Shown piece after piece: positions 1 through 12,200 of a DNA stretch of 64,000 nucleotides. Made by a program: the position numbers and the translations under genes. The DNA is from Thunnus maccoyii (lineage: Eukaryota; Chordata; Actinopteri; Scombriformes; Scombridae): positions 23,489,001 through 23,553,000 of the forward strand of contig NC_056539.1 in assembly GCF_910596095.1 (NCBI RefSeq), written 5' to 3'. Under the pieces are notes generated by a model. It searched no databases and was not told the DNA's origin. It saw nothing but the letters and a program-made list of their open reading frames with translations. Positions within the stretch are counted from its first letter, which is position 1. Every line of letters begins with the position of its first letter.

Positions 1-118
1 GAGCCAGGAGGCGGCTAGCTTAGCTTCGCATTAAGACTGAAAACAAGGGGAAACAGCTAGCCTGGCTCTTTCTAAGGTAAAATAATCTGCCAACCAGCAC
101 TCCTGGACTCACTGAATA
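1..118 (-). repeat. Edge copy of the TTAA-type miniature repeat family
   Basis: The segment reads, in reverse orientation, like the recurring fish repeat whose interior contains a 'gctagctgtttccccc...ccagtctttatgct' signature. The same interior appears at 21909-22150, 23423-23874, 48387-48569 and 59265-59453. It is cut by the window edge and lies in the ano8 first intron. The family assignment rests on similarity between the copies in this window. Confidence 0.6.
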
Positions 119-1910
119 TGGGTTATGTGTCAGGCTGTTTCTTGGCCAGGAGCAGTGACTGCGACCAGCAGAGACTGCGGGAAGCGACTGCTTTCTTAAA
201 AATGTTCCTAAAACTGTTCTTTTAAGGCTGTGGCTTTTCCACAGTCAGACATAAGATTCCCCATCTTAGAAGTGGGATCAATGCAGGATCTCAAACCTAT
301 TGAAGTCAAAGAAACCCAAGTAAAGACATTTTAGTAGGTCTGGGTGAGCATTATTTGAAATGTTGCAATACTTCTGCTGATATGATACAAGAGTTTTGGT
401 ATCAAAATGATACTTTTTTCCATAATTTCTTTGACAAATATTAACATGTTTTACTCTACAAAACTTGGTTTTCATTTAACAAAAGAAGACAAAGCTCTCA
501 GATGTTAGGCCTAAATATTGTCTCAATACAAGCCAACCAAGAACTTTTTCTGAAAAAAGAATGGCAGAATTTTGTTTTAAATCATGAAGGATTATTAAGG
601 GTTTGGTACCCAGGAACCATAATCTGAGTACATGTTTGGTGACTCCGGCCAGTTGACCATAATACGTCTTCCTATACAGTACTATCTGCTGACCCCTCAA
701 CTGTCCTGCAACCCATTCTTGGACCCAAGCTGACACCACTGGACTCCAGTTTGGTAACCACCGAGTGCCACCCTCTCTACAAGCTGACATCAGGCTGCTC
801 TTCCATTCAGCAGCAGCCTTTCTCAGGTTACCTCAACCAAGTGTGGAAATGAGCGCTCATCGGCTGACGGCCCACTGCTCCACTGCATCACTCTGCAGCA
901 GTACTCGCAGGGAGCACAGAGGCTGTGTCTGCGCCTCGCACACAGGAAAACAACCCTGGCTCGGCAGCTGAGGCTATACCCAGACTAATATTGTGGTCTG
1001 TTCCAAAAATAGCCTCACTTGCAGTTCTTGCAAGGAGACAACTATGATATAGCCAAATTCAAGTCCACTATTCATGTCAAGGAGTGTAAACAGAAAGCAT
1101 GCTTTCCCTTTATAAAAAGTAGATAAACCTATGATTTTAGGAGTCCCTAAAAAGTAATAGAGACCGTACCGAAAAGAAAAATACAATTAAATGCAATGAG
1201 GTCTATAAACCACACCAAATGTACACACAGTAACAAATTATGTAAATATTAGGGATATAGCCTATTTAGAATGACAAAACATGCAGCTGCCTGTTATCCA
1301 ATGGCATGACAACTTCAACTGAAGCAATAACAGGGAAGTAGACAGTCAGACTGGAGATCAAAGCTGCACTGGATAGTTTAGAGAACACTGGATGACATCA
1401 TGAAGTTGATAAACATTTGGTTACCAGGAGGAAAGGCTGGCAGATCACACACATAATACAGAACTGAACGGAAAACCCTTAAATAAAAACAGCTAGCAGC
1501 CAATCATAGGCTTCTAGTGCTCTACAGTATAAGGATGCTGTAGAAAACTACAGCAGCAATGACTCTAAGTGTCCATAAAAATACTGTGAGCATAGGCTTG
1601 TGAATGATGACAGGAGATAATATAGGCTACAATAACCGACAAAAGGTAAAATATTGCCATTTTCCTAAAAAAAAGAAGATATTGCATCAATATTTTTTAA
1701 AAGCAGCTGCGATAGGAACATGCAATACAAGTCAAAGCCATTATTTATAGGCCTGTAGTCTAATCAGTGGGTAATTTTAGGACGCCCTCGTGGAGACAAA
1801 AGAACAGTGCTGCGAGGTGCTCGTCTCGTTTCCCAGCATCACGTCCACCTGTCCTCTCTTCCTTTATACGCTCCCTAGGCGCATCGTCCGAGCAAAAAGA
1901 GGCATACTCG
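119..1910 (-). other. ano8: Partial first intron of ano8
   Basis: This stretch follows the exon 1 donor of ano8 (GT at 1916-1915 on the minus strand) and runs off the left edge. I looked for the expected second exon (the KLFGKRLL-type segment of anoctamin-8) on the minus strand and did not find it, so the intron appears longer than 1.9 kb. Open frames here, such as 476-790, have no recognisable domain. Nothing else is supported. Confidence 0.55.
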
Positions 1911-2380
1911 ACTCACCCAGTACACCGGAGGAGGCTTGTGGCGGGGCAGCGCCCGGCTCCGGCCTCTCCGCGTCTCCCTGCTGCGCTCGGTGTCGGTGCC
2001 GGGAGCTCTCGGGGCCGTCGCCGGCGGTGGTCGCAGCGCTGGCGGCCGCCGCGGCTGCGGCGCCCGCCGCTGCCGACCCCGTGTCGGGCATGCTCTCTAT
2101 CAGCGAGGAGCGACGGAAGATGAAGATATTCTCCGGGAAATTGTGCAGTGGTATCGCATCTCAGGAGGAGGGTAAAGCATGGGTATAGCGCGGCGGCCGG
2201 CAGGGGGGTCCGAGTGAAGGGTCAAACGAGTGTGAAAGTGAAGTGAAGGTTGTCGGTGTCGGTGCGGCGGCGGATCATCCTGGTCTGGAGCAGGATGCGC
2301 GGCTAGATGGAGAGCGATCTTCCGACGACTCCAGAGGAGGGGCAAAGAAAGAGAGAGGGGAGGGGGCTGGGTGACACACA
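1900..2380 (-). promoter_or_regulatory. ano8: CpG island and likely ano8 promoter
   Basis: The region is far richer in G+C and CpG than the AT-rich flanks, with dense cg dinucleotides from about 1930 to 2330. It covers the predicted start codon of ano8 and the DNA just upstream of it. Several long open frames on the other strand (1767-2188) are by-products of this base composition. No TATA box is evident, as expected for a CpG-island promoter. Confidence 0.6.
1917..2091 (-). CDS. ano8: ano8 (anoctamin-8/TMEM16H), coding exon 1, partial gene
   Basis: ATG at 2091-2089 opens a 58-codon frame rich in Ala, Pro and Gln and ending in ...QASSGVL plus one base (G at 1917). It is followed by a consensus GTGAGT donor (1916-1911). 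Human ANO8 exon 1 is likewise a low-complexity Ala/Gly/Pro-rich leader ending in ASGVLD, so the split codon should become Asp with the next exon. Gene order also fits: human ANO8 lies divergently next to GTPBP3, as here. ANO8 is a TMEM16-family ER membrane protein described as an ER-plasma membrane tether. The membrane domains are outside the window. The leader itself is unconserved, so the call rests on the exon end, the phase and the synteny. Confidence 0.72.
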
Positions 2381-3356
2381 CACCTTGGACAATCCACTAC
2401 AGTAGCCTAATTTTTTGAGGATTTTATAGCCTCAAAAAAGCAAATTTGCGACGCTAATTTCCTCATGAGAAATATAAATATCAAAGTCAGATTAGGTGAC
2501 TGTATGGCCTACTTCAAACTCACTCCACTTACAGTGCACTTTAAGTCTCTAAAGGAATACTTTGGGAACATAATAGTAATTTTCCATGAATGCATGTCCA
2601 TGCAGTCTCATCCTCAAAAACACACCTCCAGTGACCTCTGTCTGGCTTCAAAATGATGCCAGAAATAGCATCTGCTTTGCTAAATGAAGGCAATAAAAAT
2701 TACATTGATGTCAATTGCCCATTCATCTGATCACCAAGATGCTGTTAATAAATAACATATGATAACATACCTTTGTACCTACCTTTAATTCTCTCAGCAG
2801 TGCTTTCTATCAGGCAGGTGGTTTATCCAGTCCAGTAGGTAGACTATTGCTCCTATGTGAGTGTGACTGCACTATACCCTGTCTTCAAAGATTAAATAGA
2901 CTATGACTTATTTATTAATGCAAAAAATATCTTCATAGATTAAATTTTTAGTGACACTCAGGTCTTGGGACAAGTTATGTCTCCTCTCCTCAGTCCACTG
3001 GACACTCAAAACACGCTAAAATATACTTTGCAGGCAGTTGTATAATACTCATTTTTGCCTGCACAGCATTGCTTGATCTAGTTATTTCATACCATCCACA
3101 TCAACAAACTATAAACATGCAGACTTACTTTACAGGAAAAATTATGTTGTCATATTTGCTCACGTTTGCCTTGTTATGTCTTTCAAAATGGGAAAACAAT
3201 AGTGGACTTAAGACAAGGTAAGCCTACACCTTAAGCAAACTCACATCCTTCAAAGCAAACACTGTTTACAGTTAAGATGCAGACTCCGTCATATGATCTA
3301 CTACAGGCAAATGTGTATGTCTCTCATAAATAGTCCTGCTTGTCCTATTTTAAACA

Positions 3357-3410
<54 letters not shown>

Positions 3411-4984
3411 ACCATCTTTTCCATGGTTTTATTAAACAGTCTATTTGCTAATTAATAGTCTTTTTGGTCAGAAGAGACAAAGACGTTTGTGCATTGATGT
3501 TGTTCAACAGCTGTGAGGTGGCAGCTGTCATGCTTTGTTACCACACAATGCAGACTATAAATTATTGAGATCCCAGGTTAAAGATTGCTCCCCGGGCCTC
3601 AGACCGTGCCTCTTCAGCGTGTACACAATCCATCTCCTTGGCCAGCCCCCCTGGATGCCGTGTTTCACTGTGCAGCCATCCAGGCAGGCTGGCAGGCAAG
3701 CAGCCCTCCCCCACGTATGGCTCAGCGCTCAGAAGTACCCCGTCTGAGAGCAGAAATTCTGCTTACTCACCACCCTCTGGGCTGACAGCTGCAAGGATCT
3801 GCAGTGGGGCACACACGCCAACGCACATGTAGCCTATACTCTGTATTTATATTCAGCGATATGCATGATATACTCTATGTAGGCCACGACGGACCACAGA
3901 CCACAACACCAATAATTTACAAAGCACAAAAAACATATTCTAAGCAACACAAAGCAAAACATTGAGTGACAATTTAACTTTGTAAAAGTTAACATGGTGA
4001 CAGTGTTGTTTGAAAAAATGATCAATTAATGCACACAATCCACTTTATTAGGGACACATAATCCAAAGTAAGGCAGACTAGTACAACAGTCATGCAATAC
4101 TGTAGATAATGGCAGGTATAATGATTAGTTTTAGTTTAAACTGTTTTAGAAAGATGTTGATTTTGTTTTTATGGCCCTTTTGGAAGCTGTAGTTTGTGGT
4201 TATACTGAAATGTGTTTCTAATACTTAGTCTTCCCTCATTGATATGAACTGAATGGACAAAACATCAGAAACATCCCTCATTTTAAACTGATAACAAGAT
4301 TCAAATAACAAGAAAGCTAAAGAATAACCAATTTATTAAATAAACAATTTATTGACACTGATTTGTTGTATTTATATTGGCATTTTGTCTTTAAAGAAAC
4401 ACCATTGTCTGCCCTTTTGTTTTTTGCTCTAAATTACTCATTCTTTAATCTAAATTGATTTGTTCCTTACTGGTATTTCTGTTTTGCAGAAAGCACCACA
4501 ACTAGTCATCTCTGTTTCTGCAGAGAGATGGGCATTTTTCATGATCTGTTACAGGGTTTCCCCCACTTCTCTACTTTTAATCTATTTGAAAATAAAATGA
4601 ACATGTTAAGGAAGAACCAGACTTATGTTTGTTCTGCATTGTATTGCATTTTACAACTGGACTGATCTGCACCTTCCTATGGAGGAACCACAAACCAATG
4701 AGATAGATTATACCACAAATAACATCCTTTACCACCTAGATACATGGTGCGTTAGTGTGGAAATCATTCAGACTGATATAAAGTAAAGAAATAAACAATC
4801 ATAGTACAAAAAGGTTAGAATAAAAAATGAAAATATTAATCAAATAAACAACAAGCAAAAAGAAAATAAATTCAAGATGTGTGCGGTGGGTACGCATTTT
4901 CTGTTTGTAGTTAGTCAATGTATAAGTACACGTTTCTACATGCACTGTGATCTATTTATCTATCAAAATTACTATTTATTTAGC
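2381..4984. other. Intergenic spacer between ano8 and gtpbp3
   Basis: This is AT-rich DNA between two divergent genes. It holds a perfect GT microsatellite (3359-3408). Around 3535-3830 there is a slightly GC-richer patch with short frames but no recognisable protein. I see no exon, tRNA or other RNA gene. Confidence 0.5.
3359..3408. repeat. (GT)25 microsatellite
   Basis: An uninterrupted GT dinucleotide run of about 50 bp in intergenic DNA. It is likely length-polymorphic. Confidence 0.98.
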
Positions 4985-5426
4985 GGTCAGTGACGTAAGT
5001 GTCATGAAGGGCAACGGGAGCTACACGGACCGAATTCAACGGCGCACAGTGGGCGGGACTTACTGTTGATTGACAGGTCCGTGAACAAATAGGACTGCAG
5101 AGACTGCCGCTGTTGTGGAAACCGTTAACCAATGACAATCAACAGGGGGAGCAACAGCCTCACCGTGGTAAATGTAAACGGTAGGAGCTGTCAACATGGG
5201 TTTGTTAGTCTCTTAGAGACAGTTGCTGATGAATAACTGTCTCTTTTTATCAGCTAACGTTACATTTAAACGTTATTCTGACATCAGCTTACAGGGGGGA
5301 ATTGTAAACATAATGATTTTGTCAAGGACAGGGCATATTTTTGCAATGTCAGTCCCTGAAATCAACCACACGTGAAGCAGCGAGTACATTAAACGTTTGG
5401 TTTTAGTATCATTAGTATCTTATATT
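4985..5426 (+). promoter_or_regulatory. gtpbp3: gtpbp3 promoter and 5'UTR
   Basis: Upstream of the gtpbp3 start codon there is a CRE/ATF-like TGACGTAA (4991-4998), a GC box GGGCGGG (5051-5057) and a CCAAT box (5129-5133), in a patch with more CpG than its surroundings. No TATA box is clear. Such a mix is typical of housekeeping promoters. The transcription start is probably between about 5140 and 5400. The promoter is about 3 kb from the ano8 island, so the divergent genes do not appear to share one promoter. Confidence 0.5.
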
Positions 5427-8400
5427 ATGCTGCCACTGCCGTCCATTTATCGTGGGATATGGAGAGCTGCTGTCCACACACTTAGGACAAGGTTTGTTGC
5501 TAAATATCTGTTTTCTAATCACTATTTCTGAAACTGCCCCTTTTGTCGTTTTCATTGTAGTAGACAGTGGTGGAAGAAGTACTCAGAACCATTACTTAAG
5601 TAAAAGTACCAACACAACAATGTAAAAATACTCACTTACAAGTAAAGGTCCAGTATGAAAAATCATACTGAAGTAAAAGTACCTGTTTTACCAGCAAAGT
5701 GTACTTGAAGTATTAAAGTAGAAGTACTAATTTCGTCCCTCTGACTGATATATTATAACATATGACATCATTATATTATTAATACTGAAGCATCAGTGTT
5801 AGAGCAGCATGTTACTGTTGTAGCTGCTGGAAATGGAGCTTGTTTGAACTACTTTATATAACCTACAGTTATCTAGTTTAGTCCAGTGGTTCCCAACCTA
5901 GAGGTCGGGCCCCTCTAAAGGGTCACCAGATAAATCTGAGGGGTCATGAGATGATTAATCGGAGAGAAAAGATGAAAAAATGAAGTTCTGATACACAAAT
6001 CTCTTTTCAGTTTTTGGACTTTTTCTTTAATCTTTGATTTTTGGGGAAATATTGGATCATTTGAACATTTATTGAAATGAAACTATGTGAGAAGTTTAGA
6101 GGGAAAAATCACTATTTAGTGGAGCTGTTAACAACTCATAGACATCTGAAATGTGACCCCGACTACGGCTTTTTGTAAGATGTCTAAAGCCAAAAAGGTT
6201 GGACACCACTGGTCTCATCTTTAACAATGTGTTGTATTTTAAAAGCTTGTTATATTATCCATTGTGTCAAATCTTCATCTGAAAAATAACTCAAGCTGTC
6301 AAATAAATGTAGTGGAGTAGAAAGTACAATATTTCCCTCTGAAATGTAGTTCACTGAAATTGTGCTTAAGTACAGTACTTGAGTAAATGTACTTGGTTAC
6401 TTTCCACGGCTGGTAGTAGATTAATACAGAAATACGAACACTGTAGAAATGAAATATTGCCATTTAGCTTGTTTCAAAGGTGATTTCATGTATGTTTCAG
6501 TACATATGGCACCCCAAAACAGACAAAAGGCGGTAAAAGATCATCAGATCAATCAAAAACATGACGAAACACATCAATAAATAATACTGTTAGTTAAATA
6601 ATACAAATGGGATGTAAGAAGAAATATCTTTATACTTTTCTTTAAACTTCAGTTTGTTATAAAATGAGAAAAGCTTTTTATATTTTCCTTTTTACCACCA
6701 ACAAATTTTATTAAATTATTTTCAACTCCATAGTTTTCCTGTGATTTTGGTCTTGGCACATATTTAATAATTTATTTTTCCCCTTTTTTCTCAATGTAAA
6801 TATAAAGGTTTATATATCGTAATACACTTGATTTTTTATTCTAACAGTATTATTTGTTGACATACCCTACTATATTTTTGATTTGATAACCTTCACTTCC
6901 CTTTGTCAGTTTCAGGGCTCTATAATATAAGGATTGTCTTTATATAATACAACTTATAGCATGCCTATATAGATAAGTAACCCACATATTAGACCCTATA
7001 TTAGACTTAAATAATCTAATATATAATTAGAGGTTACATTGTGTCTCACCATTTTCTTTTCCCCAGCAGAGGAAATCCATTCAGCAGACACCTGGGCACC
7101 TGTGATGGAGTCCCAGCTGGACTGGTGGATGCTGAAACCATCTTTGCCTTGTCATCAGGCCATGGCAGGTGTGGGGTGGCCGTGGTACGGGTCAGTGGTC
7201 CCGCCTCAGTTACAGCCCTCAGGTGCATGGCCGGGCTAACACGTAGCCTGCCTTCTCCTCGCACCGCCCTGTTACGGAGCATCACAGATCCCCGATCCAA
7301 AGAAGTGCTGGATCGAGGACTTGTCCTCTGGTTCCCAGGTGTGCTCACTTGGACCACACACACATTTCATCTCTTCACCTTTTATCTGTGCTTTTTTAAG
7401 GATGGATGGATGGTGGATGGATGAGAGTACAGTACAATATAGGATAATGCTGATGAATAGAGTGTTTTAAGTGACTTTTTCTCATATCAAAATTTGTGTT
7501 ACATTATATCTCCATGTGTTAAGGATATACATGGATATTCAAGCACTTTCAAGTCTATGCGAGTGGATTTTTATGCCATACTGATGTAAAAGTAACATAC
7601 CATACCCTAAGTACTTAGAAAAAATACAAACCATCTTGCAAGACGGCACTGAGTGCCTGAGTGCCTGAGTGAGTGAGTGAGTGAGTGAGCAACTATCATT
7701 TCATTATCAATTAACCAGTGGTTTTGGGTTTTTTTTATGATTCATTGTTTGGTTTATAAAATGTCAAAAAATAGTGAAGAATTAGAAGTTCTAGGAGACC
7801 AAGGTGACTTTTTGGGACTTTCTGTTTGTTTTGTCAAAACAGCATTTCAAAACACAAATCAAATTTAACATAATAAACTGCAAATCCTCATATCTGATCA
7901 ACTGGAAATAATGAATGTTTGGCATTTTTGCATGATAAACAATCAAAAGGATTATTGATTATCAGAATTGCTTTTTCTAATCTTCTTTTAATCAGTTTAT
8001 CGATTAATGAACTAATTTTTTCAGTAGTATTTAGAATCCTTTGGTGTAAGGTGATGCCAGAACAGCATGCTTGCTGTATATTGATGTTAATTTCCGTCTC
8101 CCATGTTAAGAATATTTAGATCAATCATCTTTCGCTGCCTGTTGAAGCCCGATAAGCCAAAGCTGATGTGTTTTATGTCATCACAGTATTATGTCTTCAG
8201 CTTGTAAACATGAAAGTATTTCTTGGATTTTGCTCCTTCTACATATTTAAATGACTAAAGAACATTCGTCCTGTTGTTTCTCTTGTGTTCTTGTCATCAG
8301 CTCCTCACAGTTTCACGGGAGAGGACAGCGTAGAGTTCCACATCCACGGCGGCCCCGCTGTCATTACTGCTGTCTTACAGGCTCTGGGTAACATCCAGTT

Positions 8401-9143
8401 GTCATTATGAATATGATAATTATGTGTTATACAACTTGATATAATGCAATATAACACACATACGGCACCATGTGATGTACAGTCAATGTTTTAACATTTT
8501 TCTCAATGTTTGTGCCCATTCTATTTGATTCTATTCACAGCCTCGACTCCTCAAGCTTTAAGCCTGCATAAATATTCTAAACACAGTATGTGGTCGAGTT
8601 ATGTGACTGTCCATCAGTGTGACTTAAAAGGAAAAACTGACACACATATTCCTATTTCAAAGATACTTATAATATGGGCCTTGGCAGGCATGTCAATCCC
8701 ACCGTGACCAACAAATACATGTTATACTGCAGTTCTCAAATTGGCCTTCTAGAGGGCAGTATTGTATAAATCTGAAATGGTTCACAGTTCAAGGTTATCA
8801 CCAGTTAATATAAGGTTATCATTAATCATGAATAGTGAGATAAGAAAATAGTACAGTGCATTTATAAGACATTTTTGAATAATTCTTGATTTTTAAAACT
8901 GAATAAAAGGTAGCCACACTTCTGGAAAGATGATAACTAGTCAGTAGCTTGTTAAACAGAATATTTTGCTCCAGTAAACAGATTGTGATCTTATTTGGCC
9001 AAATGGTTTTGTGCTTACTGTTGTCTCCTCCAGATGAGGAGGAGAAAACTGTTGTGAAAACAATGAAAATATAACTTCTTTAACCTGCACAGTTGTCTGT
9101 TGAACCCTGAGTGACACATTGACTCTGTGTTTGATCCTCTCTG

Positions 9144-9221
<78 letters not shown>

Positions 9222-12200
9222 TGTGTGCATGATGCATACCAACCACCCGACTCATACATTTTTTCATGTTTGTATGCTGTGTGTGTGTTTGTTTCTCAGG
9301 AAGCGTGCCTGGCATGAGGCCTGCTGAAGCTGGAGAGTTCACGCGGAGGGCCTTTCAAGCAGGGAAGCTTGGCCTGACAGAGGTAGGTCAAGAAGAGCAT
9401 GTACAAACAAATCTCTGCAGATTTGTATCATATTTTTGATTAATTATACAGGACAAATATGGAAAAAACAAGTTAAGATATGAACAGGGATTTCAAGGTC
9501 ATATAATGTCAACATTGAATTTTTTTAATATATTTTGCCCTTTGTACATTTCTTTCATTGGGTTGTCAAAAATTTCTGCATAAATGCAGCTGTGGGTCCC
9601 CCAAGATGGTAAATTCTGGCTGAGAGAAATGGTGTTTGTTCTGTTTTTTTCACCAATGAGCAGCCGAGTATGCAGCCACAAACAGTAATACAGGTCTGTT
9701 CAGGATTGTCTGTCTACTGTGTATGACGTGATATCATGATTTAAAGTAAATTTTAGCATTATAAATTGAGTTTTTATTTATCAGTCGGCAATGCAAATGT
9801 ATTTTTACATTTTAATTTTTACAGTATAACAGAATTGCCCCTGAAAATGATCAAAATGTTTTGTAAAATCAGAACAAGGAAGCAAAATTCTTCCTGAGAG
9901 AAGAAGCTAATGTCTTATCCCAGTAAGATATGAGATACGATAAACTTTACTGCCCCTAAAAATAATTTTTCTTGTCAAGAACATAAAAACAGTCTAATGA
10001 GCACCATAAATCGTACACACAGCAGCATCACATGCTTATAAAGCCATATAACTGGTTCTGTAAATAACACGTTTGGAGGAGCTTTATAAAGATAGATATT
10101 GCAATATAAAAGTGTTTCTTTTGTACTGGTTCTTATTTATAATAATGCTCCTTGAAGGTTGAGGGGCTTGGGGATCTGATTCATGCTGAGACAGAGGCCC
10201 AGAGGAGGCAGGCTCTCCGGCAGATGTCAGGAGAACTGGGACGCCTCTATCAGGACTGGACTCACAAACTGAAACGGGTAGGTTGTCCTGTAGATACTGG
10301 TGGTGTACACAGTGGTTTTCTCCATAATAAACAGATAGTAGACATGCAAACAGATAGATGCTTTCATTAGACTCGGAGCTGTGAGCTTAAAGGTAAAAAA
10401 GTGTAGTACTGCATGTGTACTGCAAGAGTCCGGCTTCAAATCAGGTTTTGAGCGCTTTTCTGACATTGTGGTTTTGGCGTGGTCTCTGATGCTACAATAT
10501 GGAACTGACTTTCTTTTTTTAATTTTTCTATATGATGCAAAAAATATGTTTTATTGATGTTTGGTGTGCGATTTTTCCCCAGCCTTTTGAACATTTATGT
10601 GGTTTTGTCTCTACTGTAGAAACTGTGATTAGTTGGATGTTACATTTCTGCTTCTCAGACACTTCTAGTCACAAAAATGTACATTTTGCCTTTTGGAATC
10701 AGACTTTGCTCTGGATTTAAACTCATCTTGACCACCTTTGGACCTGGTCTTGACTCATAATCTACTAGATATGGTCTTTGAGTCATATCTCAGGTGAACA
10801 GGTAGCAACCGTCTTTGTGTTTTGTCTTGACAGCAGAAACAAGCTAAACTCCTCCTTCTCCTTGGAGACACATTGTCCATGTTCATGATGTCTAACATTT
10901 CTCTGGAAACAGTGTTATTTACAGTGACGGGAAAAAGCCCGTCTGTACTGTGCTGTAGGTTGGGCCTCAGTAGTTTCACACCCAAAACAATGCTGTCTGT
11001 TGTTTTTCTTTGGTATCTCGCAATGGCTTTTGCAGCACACCGTTGATGGATTAACTAATAGGAATTGGAGGCTTCCTGTTTTCATTTGGCTGTTGTACCT
11101 ACCCATTGTGTTTGTCTTTTTAATACTTAGAATCCCAATATTAATTTTTATGATCCATTTTATGGGGTGCTCCTGTGATTTAGGGGTCAAGATGTCAACC
11201 ATGAACTGCAGAGTCCCTGGTTTAAGTCTGGCTGGGAACCGTTTCTTGTCATCTCTCTAATAAAGATATTTATCTTGCATCCTATTTAGCACTGGAAACA
11301 CACAACACACCAAACACATTCGAAGGAAGAAAAGGAATAAATTGGACATAATGTCACTTCACATAGAGAAACCTGTCCGGTTTTCTAAAATACTGATACT
11401 TATTCTTGCAGGTATACTAATATATCATTATCAATTGCCAATATTATCAATATACTTTTATATATAATTTCAAACACATTATGGTGTTACTACCACTGCC
11501 ATTATTCCTAGTTTGAAACTAATTCAAGTCTTTTTTAAAATATATAATTTATCATATAATTCCAGTAAACTTGAATAAAAATAGTATATTTCCCAGCAGA
11601 TAAGAGCACAGTTTTGTACGACCATAATATCTGATTCTTATTAGTGTTGATCTACTGAAGGACCACATTGTTTCGATTTGTTAATACAGTTTATATGTCG
11701 TTGTTGTTGTTTTTACTATTATGTGATAACTGATGTGGCTGAAAGGATGAGGTCAATGACCTCAACACTTCCTCTGGTCAGCACTCTGACTCTCTGTCAA
11801 AAAGCTTTGTGATGATTACACAGAACTAGGTGTTCTGTGTATTCTGCTCCGTCCTGGCATCAGAATCACGGTCAAAGCTACTGAGAGTCAGTGACCTTGT
11901 TAATTTGGACTTTCCTGAGGAAAGCAACTCATGCACAGTTCCACCATCACTCAAGTGACACCCATTCAATGTTGTTTCTTCTGAACAGCTGGCTTAGCAT
12001 TGTTTGGAAGGATTAAACAGCGTAATGCCAAGTACAGCTGTTGTTCGTCTGTCACTCAAGACTGGCACACAAACAAGACATGAATATATTCTATGCAGCA
12101 GTATTGTCTTTCTTATCTAAACAGTATCCTGTATACCGCATATATAAATAGTTATATGAAAGCTGATCCACTCTTGAAGATAAGATATATTAGAGTGGAG

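Noticed and set aside
1767..2188. Plus-strand open frames of 79-132 codons over the ano8 island
   Set aside because: They overlap a GC-rich CpG island antisense to ano8 exon 1, differ between frames and show no known domain; base composition explains their length.
7046..7363. Minus-strand frame of 105 codons
   Set aside because: It is the exact antisense of gtpbp3 exon 2, whose plus-strand frame is clearly conserved.
8941..9342. Frames with long His-Thr or Cys-Val runs on both strands
   Set aside because: They are translations of the GT/CA microsatellite, not proteins.
11000..11260. Hydrophobic 86-codon frame that looks like a membrane protein
   Set aside because: It lies deep in a gtpbp3 intron in T-rich DNA that shares sequence with a second repeat copy near 12938-13010; no start context or homology.
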